A DNA stretch of 64,000 nt. Source: Amarobacter sp035326025 (GTDB lineage Bacteria > Chloroflexota > Dehalococcoidia > Tepidiformales > Tepidiformaceae). The translations under genes and the position numbers were made by a program. Positions 8,013 through 18,144 of the stretch are shown here, one piece after another. The stretch covers positions 17,110 through 81,109 of the forward strand of contig DAOKYT010000004.1 in the NCBI GenBank assembly GCA_035326025.1. The letters run 5' to 3'. The first letter of the stretch is position 1, and every line of letters starts with the position of its first letter. Under the pieces are notes generated by a model. That model did not search any database. It was not told the origin of the DNA and saw only the letters and a list, made by a program, of their open reading frames with translations.

Positions 8013-9444
8013 GCTGATTAGGGCGCTTGAGGGGGCGGTGGGGCGCGACTACGTGCTCTGGCGCAAGGAGGACCTCGCGGTCTACGAGTTCGATGGGACG
8101 ATCGAGCGCTCGACTCCGCATGCGGTGGTGTTGCCCGGGACGACCGGGGAGGTCGCTGAAGTTGTGCACGTGTGCAACGGGCTGGGCGTGCCCATCACGC
8201 CCCGGGGTGCGGGGACGGGGCTGAGCGGCGGCTCGGTGCCCGCGAAGCGCGGGGTGGTGATCGGGACGGGGCGGATGCGACGGATCCTGGAGATCGACCC
8301 GGTCGACCGGGTGGCGGTCGTGGAGCCCGGAGTAGCGAACCTGGACATTTCGAAGGAGGCGGCCGCGCTCGGGCTGTTCTACGCGCCAGACCCGAGTTCG
8401 CAGCAGGCGTGCAGCATCGGCGGCAACGTGGCGGAGAACGCGGGCGGACCACACTGCCTGGCGCTCGGGGTGACGCAGAACCACGTGCTGGGGATGGAGA
8501 TAGTGACGGCGGACGGGGAAGTGACCTGGCTCGGTGGCCGGGTCGCCGATTCCTTCGGGTATGACCTGCGGGGGGCGTTCATCGGGAGCGAGGGGACGCT
8601 GGGGATCGTGACGAAGGTGGTGGTGAAGCTGCTTCCGAAGCCGGCGAGCGTGGTGACCCTGCTGGCGGCGTTCGACACGGTGGAGCAGGCGAGCGAGACG
8701 GTATCGAGCATCATCGAAGCGGGCATCATCCCGGCGGCGATGGAGATGATGGACCAGCTCTGCGTGCAGGCGGCGGAGGCAGGCTTCCAGTGCGGCTACC
8801 CGCCGGATGCGGGGGCGGTGCTGCTGGTGGAGCTCGATGGGCTGCCGGAAGTCATCGACCCGGAGGCGGCACGGGTGCGTGCGGAGTGCCTGGAGCGGGG
8901 GGCGGTTGATGTGCGGATCGCGGACAACGACGGGGAGCGCGCCCTCCTGTGGAAGGGGCGGAAGAACGCCATCCCGGCACTGGGGCGGCTGGCCCCGAAC
9001 TACTACATCGTGGATGGGGTAGTTCCCCGATCGAAGCTCGTGGACGTGATGCGCGCGGTGGGCGATGTCGCGGAGCGGACGGGCATCCCCATCGCGAACG
9101 TGTTCCACGCGGGCGATGGGAACCTGCACCCGCTCGTGCTGTTCGATGAGCGCGAGGCGGGAATGACCGGGCGGGTGCTGGAGGCGGCCGCGGAGGTGAT
9201 GCGGGCCTGCGTGGACGCGGGCGGGGCGCTGAGCGGCGAACACGGCATTGGCGCGGAGAAGCGGCAGTTCATGCCGTGGCTGTACAGCGAGACCGACCTG
9301 GAGAACATGGGGCGCCTGCGGGGCGCGTTTGGAAACACCGGGCAGTTCAACCCGTGCAAGCTGCTACCGGCCGGGACGGGGTGCGGCGAGATGGCACAGC
9401 AGGCGGCGGCAATCCGCGCCGCGGGGCCGGACGCGTATGTCTGA
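7996..9444 (+). CDS. glcD: GlcD, FAD-binding subunit of 2-hydroxyacid (glycolate) oxidase
   Basis: 482-residue FAD-linked oxidase of the VAO/PCMH type. The FAD-binding half has TPRGAGTGLSGGS and DPSSQQACSIGGNVAENAGGPH; the C-terminal cap holds HAGDGNLHPLVLFD and GEHGIG, typical of GlcD and D-lactate dehydrogenases. With GlcE and GlcF it would oxidise glycolate or a similar 2-hydroxy acid and pass electrons towards the quinone pool. Start is ATG 7996 inside the end of fur. It could equally serve D-lactate; substrate cannot be read from sequence. Confidence 0.88.
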   Translation: MPTRRELIRALEGAVGRDYVLWRKEDLAVYEFDGTIERSTPHAVVLPGTTGEVAEVVHVCNGLGVPITPRGAGTGLSGGSVPAKRGVVIGTGRMRRILEIDPVDRVAVVEPGVANLDISKEAAALGLFYAPDPSSQQACSIGGNVAENAGGPHCLALGVTQNHVLGMEIVTADGEVTWLGGRVADSFGYDLRGAFIGSEGTLGIVTKVVVKLLPKPASVVTLLAAFDTVEQASETVSSIIEAGIIPAAMEMMDQLCVQAAEAGFQCGYPPDAGAVLLVELDGLPEVIDPEAARVRAECLERGAVDVRIADNDGERALLWKGRKNAIPALGRLAPNYYIVDGVVPRSKLVDVMRAVGDVAERTGIPIANVFHAGDGNLHPLVLFDEREAGMTGRVLEAAAEVMRACVDAGGALSGEHGIGAEKRQFMPWLYSETDLENMGRLRGAFGNTGQFNPCKLLPAGTGCGEMAQQAAAIRAAGPDAYV

Positions 9445-10642
9445 GGGAGGACGGGCCCGAGACGAGGGAGGAGCAGGCGAGCATGCCCGGCTGCGTGGCC
9501 GGACGGCCGACCGGTTCCTGGCGCCGGCGACGCTGGAGGAGCTGCGAGCGGTGGTGCGGGAGCGGGATGGGCGAACGCTCGTGCCGGTGGGCGGCGGAAC
9601 GCGGCTGGGGCTGGGCTATTCGCCCGAGGGGCCATTCACGATGGTGGACGTGCGCGCCGCACTGGCGGGAACGCTTGAACACGCGCCGGAGGACCTGACA
9701 CTGGTTGCCCCGGCAGGTGCGACGATTGACGCCGTGAACCGTGAGCTGCGAGCACACGGACAGTTCTTGCCACTCGATCCGCCGCTGCCTGGGCAGGCGA
9801 CGATCGGTGGGACGCTGGCCGTGGGCTCGGGCGGCCCGCTGCAGACACGATACGGGCTGCCGAGGGATCTGGTGCTCGGGATGACGGTGCTCCGGGCGGA
9901 TGGAGAGCTGGTGAAGGCCGGAGGGCGCGTGGTAAAGAACGTGACCGGCTACGACCTGATGCGGCTGTGGTGCGGGTCGCTGGGGACGCTGGGGATCATC
10001 ACGGAGGTGGCGCTGCGGGTGCTGCCGCTGCAGGAGAGCGTGGACATCGAAGTGGATGTGCCCGATGCAGGGGCCGGGATCGCGCTTGCGCGGACTCTTT
10101 CGGCAGCGGATACGCGTCCGGAAGTAGCGGAGGTGGTGGGAGCGCGGGATGGCTGGCGGTTGCTGGTGCGCGTCCCGGTTGCCGCGGCCGGGGCCGTGCG
10201 GCGCGCCTGCCAGGGGAGGCCAGCGCGCGAGGCCAGGCCCGAACGCTACGAGCTTGCGCGGGAGGCAGGGTCCCGGGATGACGACATTCTGACGCTGCGC
10301 GTGGCATCGACGGCAGGACAGGCAGGGGAAGTGGCTGCGCGGCTGGCGGGGCTGCGGCCCGGGGTGATAACGGTCCGGCCGCTGACGGGTGCGGTGCGGG
10401 CGACGTGGGAGAAGGGAGGGGCGCCATCGGCGCGGGAGGCCGGGGCGGTGGTCGAGCCGTTGCGGAAGTGGCTGGCACCGGCCGGGGGCTCAGTCATGGT
10501 GGAGCGGATGCCGGACCGCTACGAAACGTTGCTCGACTCGTGGGGAGAGGCGCCGGCATCGGTCATGCTCATGCGAAAGGTAAAGGCGGTGTACGACCCG
10601 GAGGGCCGGTTCAACCGGGGAAGGTTCATCGGTGGGATCTGA
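9437..10642 (+). CDS. glcE: GlcE, second FAD-binding subunit of glycolate oxidase
   Basis: 401 residues. N-terminal FAD-binding region: TLVPVGGGTRLGLGY and PLPGQATIGGTLAVGSGGP, with the KNVTGYDLMRLWCGSLGTLGIITE block typical of GlcE. The cap domain is shorter and more variable than in GlcD, as in the family. The ATG at 9437 overlaps the glcD stop by eight bases; the longer open frame upstream runs over glcD in another frame. Confidence 0.87.
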   Translation: MSEGGRARDEGGAGEHARLRGRTADRFLAPATLEELRAVVRERDGRTLVPVGGGTRLGLGYSPEGPFTMVDVRAALAGTLEHAPEDLTLVAPAGATIDAVNRELRAHGQFLPLDPPLPGQATIGGTLAVGSGGPLQTRYGLPRDLVLGMTVLRADGELVKAGGRVVKNVTGYDLMRLWCGSLGTLGIITEVALRVLPLQESVDIEVDVPDAGAGIALARTLSAADTRPEVAEVVGARDGWRLLVRVPVAAAGAVRRACQGRPAREARPERYELAREAGSRDDDILTLRVASTAGQAGEVAARLAGLRPGVITVRPLTGAVRATWEKGGAPSAREAGAVVEPLRKWLAPAGGSVMVERMPDRYETLLDSWGEAPASVMLMRKVKAVYDPEGRFNRGRFIGGI

Positions 10643-11927
10643 CGCGCGGTGGCCGCTCCCGGCGGAGGCTCCTTCGAGCGAGGACCTGAGCCGCTGCGTG
10701 CACTGCGGGCTATGCCTGAGCAGTTGCCCGACATACCTGGTCACCGGGCTGGAAGTGGAGTCGCCAAGGGGACGGATCCACTTCGCGAAGCTCGTCGACG
10801 AGGGGAGGAGCGAGCTGACGCCAGCGATCGCGCGGCACTGGGATCTGTGCCTGCAATGCCGGGCCTGCGAGGCGGTGTGTCCGAGCGGGGTGGCGTACGG
10901 GCGCATCCAGCAGCGGGCGCGGGCGCAAGTCGGCGCCGGGGTGCCCACGGGACGGGTGCAACGGCGGTTGCGGCGATTCGTGCTTCGGAATGTGGTTGGG
11001 CGGCGGCGGGTGCTGGCCGCCGCGATGGCACCGCTTCGCTGGTATGCGGGGTCGCGGCTGCGGGAGGTTGCGCGGCGGAGCGGAGTACCGCGGTTGCCGG
11101 GCCGGCTGGGAACGGGCGAGCGGCAGTTGCCCGGGCGGGTGGGGCGGCCGTTTCGGCCGGGCGACGGGCTCGCGCAACCGGGTGACCCACGGGGACACGC
11201 CTTGCTCTTCAGCGGGTGCGTGATGGGCGAGCTCTTCGGAGAAGTGCACCGCGCGACAGGGCGGGTACTGGCACGGGAGGGCATCGCGGCCGAGGCACCG
11301 GTGGGCCAGGGCTGCTGTGGGGCGCTGCATGCCCACGACGGCGACATGGAGTTCGCGCGGGAGCTGGCCCGGCGAAATATCGCGGCCTTCGAGGGGAGCG
11401 ACCTGCCGGTGGTGGTGAACTCGGCCGGGTGCGCGGCGGCGATGAAGGAGTATGGCGACCTGCTGGCCGGGGACGGGGCCTGGGCGGCGCGAGCGCGGAC
11501 GTTCGCGGCCCGCGTGAAGGACCCGAGCGAATACCTGGTGGCGCTGGGGGCGTCCGGTGGCGGGCAGCTGAGGGCGCGTGTGGCCTACCAGGACGCATGC
11601 CACCTCGCGCACGCGCAGGGTATCCGCGAGGAGCCGCGAGCGCTGCTGCGCGGGATCGAGGGGTGCGAACTGGTCGAGACGCCGGGAGCGGACGTGTGCT
11701 GCGGGGCAGCGGGGATCTACGGCATGGTGCAGCCGGAGATGTCGGCGCAGCTACGGGCACGAAAGGCGGAACAGTTCCGCGAGGCGCGACCGGACATTGT
11801 GGTGACGGCGAACCCTGGCTGCCAGCTCCAATACAACGCGGCGGTGGCGGAGGCGGGGATCGCCGCGAGGGTGCTGCACCTGATGGAGGCGCTGGACGAA
11901 GCCCAGGCGGCGGGCGAACGCGGGTAG
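10632..11927 (+). CDS. glcF: GlcF, iron-sulfur subunit of glycolate oxidase
   Basis: 431 residues. Two [4Fe-4S] ferredoxin motifs near the N-terminus (CVHCGLCLSSCP and CLQCRACEAVCP) are followed by two CCG domains (GCCGALHAHDG and CCGAAGIYG with upstream cysteines), the standard GlcF layout. It carries electrons from the flavin subunits. GTG start at 10632 overlaps glcE by 11 bases. It converges on the next gene, whose end lies two bases away. Confidence 0.9.
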   Translation: MGSDARWPLPAEAPSSEDLSRCVHCGLCLSSCPTYLVTGLEVESPRGRIHFAKLVDEGRSELTPAIARHWDLCLQCRACEAVCPSGVAYGRIQQRARAQVGAGVPTGRVQRRLRRFVLRNVVGRRRVLAAAMAPLRWYAGSRLREVARRSGVPRLPGRLGTGERQLPGRVGRPFRPGDGLAQPGDPRGHALLFSGCVMGELFGEVHRATGRVLAREGIAAEAPVGQGCCGALHAHDGDMEFARELARRNIAAFEGSDLPVVVNSAGCAAAMKEYGDLLAGDGAWAARARTFAARVKDPSEYLVALGASGGGQLRARVAYQDACHLAHAQGIREEPRALLRGIEGCELVETPGADVCCGAAGIYGMVQPEMSAQLRARKAEQFREARPDIVVTANPGCQLQYNAAVAEAGIAARVLHLMEALDEAQAAGERG

Positions 11928-11928
11928 T

Positions 11929-13641
11929 TCAGCGCTGGACGTGGCGGGCGGCGTCGAGGTGGCGGTCCCAGAAGGGTGATGGCCAGGGGCCCGAGACGCC
12001 GCTGCGGCGGAAGAGTTCCGAGCGCTGCTGGACCCAGGGGATAACGCCGCCGAAGCCCGCCTGGATGACCACCTGCTGCAGGTCCTGGATCCGGGTGCGT
12101 TCGAGCGGGGCGGAGTCGAGGGTTGCAGCGCCATCGAAGGAGAGCCCGGCGGGCAGCCCGGGGAGGCCGCGGTAGCGCTCGGCGAAGGCCCGGCGGGGGT
12201 CGGGCGAGGGGATGGGCGGCCCCCAGCCGAACCACAAGGCGGCCCGGCCGTTGCCGTAGTAGCCATCCTGGACGCGGCGGCTGATGGTGGTGTAGGTCTC
12301 GACGGCGGGACGGAACTGGTCGCCGAGGACCTCGTTCAGGATGCCGGTGACGATGGAGCTGGCGCTGTAGAGGGGGTCGAAGACGCTCGGGAAGTCGATG
12401 GTGATGGTGCCGAGGGACGGGCCAGCGGCGGCTTCCCAGCGCTGGCGGGCGTCGCGCGCATCGTCCTGGGGGTCCGGGCGGTAGCCGGGGTAGAGCGCGA
12501 GCACCCTTTCGGTGAGGGCGAAGCCGGCATGCACCGGCGGGACCGGGCCGGACGGGGCGGCGCGGCCGCCGAAGAGCTCGTTGGCGAGGCGGAAGCGATT
12601 GAGGGCCCCGCTGAGGGCGGAGGTGATGGTGGGGATGTTCCAGGGCGGCGCGCCGGCATCAAGCGAGGACATCACGATCTCGCGCTCGAAGCGGGGATAT
12701 TCGCTCGCGAGGCCGGTGGCGCGGATGGCCTCGGCATCACGCCGGTCGCGGGTAATGACCTCGTCGAGTTCGACATCCTGAAGGCGGGCAACCAGGTCGT
12801 ATGGCTCGGCGACGTGGAGCTCATCGAAGATCGGGGGAGGTGTGTGACCGCCGGGTGCGGGCTTGAAGGCCAGGGAGCCATCGCGAGTGCCATCGAAGAG
12901 GAAGGGACCCGAACCCGCGATGAGCGTTTCATCGACGGGGGAGGCGGAGGCTTCGAGGAAGGCAACCGCCTCGGGGGCCTGGACGAGCGCGAACTCGCCG
13001 GCCAGGGTTTCGAGGGCAAAAGGGTCGGGTGCCGAAAACGCGACGCGGACCACGCCGGTGGCGGGCGAGTCGACCTTTTCGAACGACGCGTAGGCGGCGT
13101 AGTGCTGGGCGAGCGGAGCCGTGCCGGAGCGGGCGATCTGCAGGGTACGGAGGAGGTGCTCGACGATATCGGCGGCGGTGACGGGACGGGCGGCGAACCC
13201 GGGGCGCTCGTGCCAGCGGGCAGCGGGCGCGACATGGAGAAGGAGCGTGAGGGCATCGGGCTGCTCCCAGCGGGCAGCCAGGCCCGCGCCGAGGGTGGGG
13301 GCCTGGAAGTCGACCCACTCAACCAGGCGGGAGTGGGTGCGACCGAGGACCTCGACGACCGAGGGCTCCCCAGTGCGCTGGGCATCGAAGGTATCGAAAC
13401 TGAAACGGTGCGGAGCGGCGAGACGGATGGTGCCGCCACGGGGAAGTGGGGTTGGCGTGGGGGAGGGGGAAGGTGATGGCGGCACGGAGGAAGTGGGCGG
13501 CGGCGGCGCAACGGTTGGCGCGGCCGGGGAGGAGGAGCCGGAGCGGCCCGCGAATACCGCGGCCCCTGCGCCGAGCGCGCCGGCGGCGGCCACCCCGCCA
13601 GCGATGAACGCCCGGCGGCTGAAACGGCGGGCCTGGTTCAC
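11929..13641 (-). CDS. Tat-exported family 5 solute-binding protein
   Basis: 570-residue extracellular solute-binding protein of the peptide/nickel (SBP family 5) type. The N-terminus RRFSRRAFIAGG followed by a hydrophobic alanine/glycine stretch is a twin-arginine signal, then a proline/serine/threonine linker (residues about 45-70), then GGTIRLAAPHRFS, the start of the mature fold. No permease or ATPase genes are near. The GTG start overlaps the stop of the upstream CDF metal exporter gene (GTGA), so translation is coupled to it. That pairing hints at a metal or metallophore ligand, but this is only inference. Confidence 0.8.
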   Translation of the reverse strand: MNQARRFSRRAFIAGGVAAAGALGAGAAVFAGRSGSSSPAAPTVAPPPPTSSVPPSPSPSPTPTPLPRGGTIRLAAPHRFSFDTFDAQRTGEPSVVEVLGRTHSRLVEWVDFQAPTLGAGLAARWEQPDALTLLLHVAPAARWHERPGFAARPVTAADIVEHLLRTLQIARSGTAPLAQHYAAYASFEKVDSPATGVVRVAFSAPDPFALETLAGEFALVQAPEAVAFLEASASPVDETLIAGSGPFLFDGTRDGSLAFKPAPGGHTPPPIFDELHVAEPYDLVARLQDVELDEVITRDRRDAEAIRATGLASEYPRFEREIVMSSLDAGAPPWNIPTITSALSGALNRFRLANELFGGRAAPSGPVPPVHAGFALTERVLALYPGYRPDPQDDARDARQRWEAAAGPSLGTITIDFPSVFDPLYSASSIVTGILNEVLGDQFRPAVETYTTISRRVQDGYYGNGRAALWFGWGPPIPSPDPRRAFAERYRGLPGLPAGLSFDGAATLDSAPLERTRIQDLQQVVIQAGFGGVIPWVQQRSELFRRSGVSGPWPSPFWDRHLDAARHVQR

Positions 13642-14606
13642 GTGTCCCTCGTGCCGTGGGAGTGCGCGGCGAGCTGAATTCGGCCCGCATCGGGGCTCGT
13701 GCAGCACTCCATGGCTTCGTGGAGGGCGGGCGTCTCGGGCTGGAGCGTCAGGTGGCCGATGCCGAAGCGCTCGCGGAAGAGATTTGCGAGGTCGGTGAGG
13801 ACGTGCTCGGTACACCCGGCATCGTTGAGTTCGACGTGGGCGCTGAGGGCCGGGAAAGAGGGAGCGATGGACCAGACGTGGACGTCGTGCAGGGCCACAA
13901 CGCCGCGAACTTCGGTGGCGGCGGCGGAGATCGCCTCGGGATCGAGGCCGCGGGGAGCGCTCTCCATGAGGATGGAGCCGGCCTGGCGCAGGAGGGCGAA
14001 TGCGCGGGGCACGATCAGGACGGCGATGGCGAGCGCGACGAGCGTATCGATGCCCCGCCAGGCGCCGAGAGCGATGGCTGCGCTGGAGACGATGACCGCG
14101 ACCGAGCCGAGGGCGTCGGCCATGGCTTCGAGGGTGGCGCCACGGATGTTGAGGTTGTCATGCGAATGGCCGTGGAGGAGACGAAGGACCAGGAGGTTGA
14201 CCGCGAGACCGGCGCCGCCGACGGCGATGACCGGGCCGGTGTCCATCTCCGGAGCACTGCCGGAAAGGCGGCGGACGGACTCGAAGAGGATGTACCCGGC
14301 TATGGCCGCGAGGAGAGCGACATGGAGCGGGACTGAAAGCACTTCGGCGCGGGCGTAACCGAAGGTGCGGCGGGAATCCGCGGGGCGGCGAGCGAGGGTT
14401 GTCGCTGCGAGGGCGAGGAAGAGACCGGCGGAATCCGCGAGCATGTGGCCGGCATCGGAGACGAGCGCGAGGGAACCGGCGAGGTAGCCGGTGACGCCCT
14501 CGATCGCGACGAAGAGGAGGGTGAGGACGAGGCCGGCGAAGAGCGCCCTTCGAGCACTGTCGTGCGGGGTATGCACCGCATCATGGTAGCAGCTGGCGGA
14601 TGGCAA
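13638..14606 (-). CDS. cation diffusion facilitator (CDF) metal exporter
   Basis: 322-residue CDF transporter of the ZitB/CzcD kind. Six membrane segments are visible; the metal sites are SDAGHMLADS in segment 2 and ATLEAMADALGS in segment 5 (the two H/D-x3-D pairs). A short histidine loop, HGHSHD, lies between segments 4 and 5. The C-terminal cytoplasmic domain is present. It probably exports zinc, cobalt or similar in exchange for protons. ATG 14606 is used; a GTG at 14576 is an alternative. Stop overlaps the start of the solute-binding gene. Confidence 0.88.
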   Translation of the reverse strand: MPSASCYHDAVHTPHDSARRALFAGLVLTLLFVAIEGVTGYLAGSLALVSDAGHMLADSAGLFLALAATTLARRPADSRRTFGYARAEVLSVPLHVALLAAIAGYILFESVRRLSGSAPEMDTGPVIAVGGAGLAVNLLVLRLLHGHSHDNLNIRGATLEAMADALGSVAVIVSSAAIALGAWRGIDTLVALAIAVLIVPRAFALLRQAGSILMESAPRGLDPEAISAAATEVRGVVALHDVHVWSIAPSFPALSAHVELNDAGCTEHVLTDLANLFRERFGIGHLTLQPETPALHEAMECCTSPDAGRIQLAAHSHGTRDT

Positions 14607-14703
14607 CCGGGCGCGGTGCTACAGTGGAGGCGGCGGCAGCTGCCGCCGAGAGGGCTGCGCCCTGGCTGGTGAGCTCGTCGGCCTGACGGCCGCGATAGCC
14701 GAC

Positions 14704-17700
14704 GTGATCCAGCCCCTGATCCGGGCAGGGGCGGCTTCCGCGCGCCTTGGCGTGCCCGAGACCGCGAAAGCGCCCGTGGCGGCGGCGATCGCGGCGCGGC
14801 ACGGATGTCCCGTGTTGTTGCTGGTGCCGACGCCGGTGCGAGCCCAGGCGTTGTTCGAGGAGTTATCGTTCTTCCTTGAGGATGTGCCACTGGCACGGCT
14901 GCCCGAGCGGGAGGCTCTGCCGTACGAATTCGCGAGGGATGACCCCTCGGTGCTGGTGGAGCGGGCGCACGCGCTGGGGTTGCTGCGGTCGGAGGGGCGC
15001 GCGCTGGTGGTAGCCTCGTGGGCGGCGGTTTCGGAGCATTGCGCGCCGCCGGGGATAGAGGCGGAGGGCGTCTGTATCACGGTGGGGATGGGGATCCGGC
15101 CGGGAGACCTGATGGCGCGGCTGGAGGGCGCTGGCTATGCGGTGGAACACCTGGCGGAGCAGCCGGGCACCGCCGCGCGGCGGGGCGGGATCATCGACGT
15201 ATTTCCGGCCGGGACCGAGCACCCGTACCGGATCGAGTTTTTCGGCGACCAGGTGGAGAGCATCCGGAGGCTCGACCTCGCCACGCAGCGAAGCACCGGG
15301 CGGGTGGATGCGGCTGTCATTCCACCGGCGGCCACAAGCAGCCACGCCGCGCGGGATGCAGCCCGCGAGCTCGCGGCAGGGATCGAGAGCGATTCGGACG
15401 AGGGGGACCTCGTGCTGGAACAGCTGCAGATCATCGTTGCGGGCGGCCGAAGCGACTACCAGGGCTTCTTCGAGCCGCTGCTCTACGAGTCGACGGCGCT
15501 TGAGCACGTGTCCGAAGGGAGCCTGGTGATATTCGATGATGCGGAAGATGGCGCGGCGGCGCTGGCGACCGTGATCGAGCACGAAGGGCGCACCCGGGCG
15601 GAGCTGGAAGCGCGAAAGGCGATCCCGGCGGGCCTGCCGCGCCTGCGGGAGGACGCGCAGGTGGTGCGCGCGGGCAGCGGCCGGTTCACCACGGTGCACC
15701 TGCAACGGTTCGGAAGTGAGGAACTGGGCGCGAAACGGTTGCCCCTGGCGGCGACGCCGAGCTTCGCGGGGAAGCTGAAGCCACTGGCGCAGCAGTGTTC
15801 GGCATGGGCGAAGCAGGGGCGGGCCGTGGTGATCGTTTCGCAACAGGCGCTCCGGCTGGCGGAGCTGCTGGATGACGAAGGGGTACAGGCGCACCTGCGG
15901 AGGCAACTGCCGGAACGGCCGGAGGGCGGACGCATCACGCTCACGCCCATGGCGCTGGGCGGCGGCTTCGCGGTGGCCGACCTGCTCACGGTGGTAACGG
16001 ACGCCGAGGTGTTTGGGCTGCGGAAGCGGCGGCGGCCCACGCGGACGCGGCACGGCATCCGGAGCGACCTGGTTTCGACGCTGGAGGCAGGCGACTACCT
16101 GGTGCATGCGGACCACGGGATTGCGCGGTATGGCGGGCTGGTCCGGCGGACGGTGGAGGGGGTGGAACGGGAATACCTGGAGCTGCGGTACGCGGACAAC
16201 GACCGGCTCTACGTGCCGGCGGACCAGCTGGAGGCGGTCACCCGGTATGCCGGTCCGACTGATCACCCGCCGGCGCTGACGCGGCTGGGGTCGCAGGAAT
16301 GGACGCGGGCGAAGCGGCGGGTGAAGCAGGCGGTGGTGGAACTCGCCCGGGACCTGATCGAGCTGTACGCGAAGCGGGAGGTGGCGAGGGGCCACGCGTT
16401 CCCGGCGGACGGCGCATGGCAGATGGAGATGGAAGCGGCGTTTCCCTATGTGGAGACGGCCGACCAACTGCTGGCCATTTCGGAAGTGAAGCAGGACATG
16501 GAGCGGACCCGGCCGATGGACCGGCTCATCTGCGGTGATGTGGGATACGGGAAGACGGAGGTCGCTATCCGTGCGGCGTTCAAGGCGGTGACGGACGGGA
16601 AGCAGGTGGCGGTGCTCGTGCCGACGACGGTGCTGGCGGAGCAGCACGGGAGCACGTTCCGTGAGCGCGTGGCGGGGTTCCCGGTGCGGGTGGAGGTGCT
16701 TTCGCGCTTCCGAAGCGACCAGGAGCAGCGGGAGATCGTTGCGGGGATTGCCTCGGGCGAGGTGGATATCGCGATCGGCACGCACCGGCTGCTGCAGAAG
16801 GACGTGCAGTTCAAGGACCTTGGGCTGGTGGTCATCGATGAGGAGCAGCGGTTCGGCGTGAGCCACAAGGAGCGTCTGAAGCAGATGCGAGCGGAGGTGG
16901 ACACGCTGACGCTTTCGGCGACGCCCATCCCGCGGACGCTGCAGATGTCGCTGGTGGGGATCCGGGACATGAGCACGGTAATGACGCCGCCGGAGGAACG
17001 GCAGCCCATCCGCACGTACGTGTTGCAGTGGGACGACGAATTGATCCGGGAGGCGATCGACCGGGAGCTGCAGCGCGGGGGGCAGGTGTACTTCGTGCAC
17101 AACCGGGTGCACAGCATCGAGCGGATCGTGACCCGGCTGCAGAAGATCATCCCCGAGGCGCGGATCGCGGTTGGGCACGGGCAGATGCCAGAAGAGCAGC
17201 TCGAGCGGGTGATGGCCGAGTTCGGGGCGGGCGAACACGATGTGCTGGTGTGCACGACGATCATCGAGAGCGGGCTGGACATCCCGAACGCGAACACGAT
17301 CATCATCAACGATGCGAACACGCTGGGGCTGGCGCAGCTGTACCAGTTGCGGGGCCGGGTGGGGCGCTCGGCGAACCGGGCGTACGCCTATCTGCTGTAC
17401 GACAAAGACCGGGCCATGAGCGAGACTGCGCAGAAGCGGCTGGAGGCGATCTTCGAGGCGACGGAGCTCGGCGCGGGGTTTCAGATCGCGCTGCGCGACC
17501 TGGAGATCCGTGGCGCCGGGAACGTGCTGGGGACAGAGCAGAGCGGTCACATCGCGGCGGTGGGGTTCGATATGTATTCGAAGCTGGTGGCGGAAGCGGT
17601 CGCGGCACTGAAGAAGACGGTAGACCTGGACATTCCGCCGGGGCCAGAGCCGCTGCCGCCCGCGCCGGTCATCGACCTGCCCTTGAGCGCGCACATCCCC

Positions 17701-18144
17701 GAGACATACATCGAGGATATCCATGCGCGGCTGGCGGTGTACCAGCGCGTCGCGGAGATCGAGACGGCGGAGGGCGTGGCCGCGATGCAGGAGGAACTGC
17801 GGGACCGATTCGGGGGCATTCCCAGGCCGGTGGAGAACCTGCTCTATGTGTCGCTGGTGCGGTCGCTGGGGCGGCGGGCGAACGTGGAGAGCATCAAGAC
17901 GGACGAGCACATGTTCCACGTCCGCATCCGTGGCGGAACGACCCGCGCCCTCCGGGAGGCGGTGGATGGGCTCGGGCTGCGGGAGGTGCTGGTCGGGCCG
18001 AACCAGGTGCGCATCGACCGTGTTGGCGCGGGGACGAACTGGATGCCGCTGCTGGTGCGGGTATTGCGGGCGATGCGAGGGAGCACCGAGCGGGATCAGT
18101 CGGCGGAAGCGGGGCCGGTGGCGAAGTCTTCGCGGGCGGTGTAA
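14704..18144 (+). CDS. mfd: Mfd, transcription-repair coupling factor
   Basis: 1146-residue Mfd, full length. Order: UvrB-like N-terminal modules (residues 1-350), RNA-polymerase-interacting domain around GDYLVHADHGIARYGG, RecG-like helicase with Walker A GDVGYGKTE and DEEQ box, motif VI QLRGRVGRS, and the TRCF C-terminal domain that masks UvrA binding. It removes stalled RNA polymerase from lesions and recruits UvrA. GTG start at 14704 is the first available in frame. A TACAGT box lies about 80 bases upstream. The 3' end overlaps the convergent gene by 49 bases. Confidence 0.95.
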   Translation: MIQPLIRAGAASARLGVPETAKAPVAAAIAARHGCPVLLLVPTPVRAQALFEELSFFLEDVPLARLPEREALPYEFARDDPSVLVERAHALGLLRSEGRALVVASWAAVSEHCAPPGIEAEGVCITVGMGIRPGDLMARLEGAGYAVEHLAEQPGTAARRGGIIDVFPAGTEHPYRIEFFGDQVESIRRLDLATQRSTGRVDAAVIPPAATSSHAARDAARELAAGIESDSDEGDLVLEQLQIIVAGGRSDYQGFFEPLLYESTALEHVSEGSLVIFDDAEDGAAALATVIEHEGRTRAELEARKAIPAGLPRLREDAQVVRAGSGRFTTVHLQRFGSEELGAKRLPLAATPSFAGKLKPLAQQCSAWAKQGRAVVIVSQQALRLAELLDDEGVQAHLRRQLPERPEGGRITLTPMALGGGFAVADLLTVVTDAEVFGLRKRRRPTRTRHGIRSDLVSTLEAGDYLVHADHGIARYGGLVRRTVEGVEREYLELRYADNDRLYVPADQLEAVTRYAGPTDHPPALTRLGSQEWTRAKRRVKQAVVELARDLIELYAKREVARGHAFPADGAWQMEMEAAFPYVETADQLLAISEVKQDMERTRPMDRLICGDVGYGKTEVAIRAAFKAVTDGKQVAVLVPTTVLAEQHGSTFRERVAGFPVRVEVLSRFRSDQEQREIVAGIASGEVDIAIGTHRLLQKDVQFKDLGLVVIDEEQRFGVSHKERLKQMRAEVDTLTLSATPIPRTLQMSLVGIRDMSTVMTPPEERQPIRTYVLQWDDELIREAIDRELQRGGQVYFVHNRVHSIERIVTRLQKIIPEARIAVGHGQMPEEQLERVMAEFGAGEHDVLVCTTIIESGLDIPNANTIIINDANTLGLAQLYQLRGRVGRSANRAYAYLLYDKDRAMSETAQKRLEAIFEATELGAGFQIALRDLEIRGAGNVLGTEQSGHIAAVGFDMYSKLVAEAVAALKKTVDLDIPPGPEPLPPAPVIDLPLSAHIPETYIEDIHARLAVYQRVAEIETAEGVAAMQEELRDRFGGIPRPVENLLYVSLVRSLGRRANVESIKTDEHMFHVRIRGGTTRALREAVDGLGLREVLVGPNQVRIDRVGAGTNWMPLLVRVLRAMRGSTERDQSAEAGPVAKSSRAV

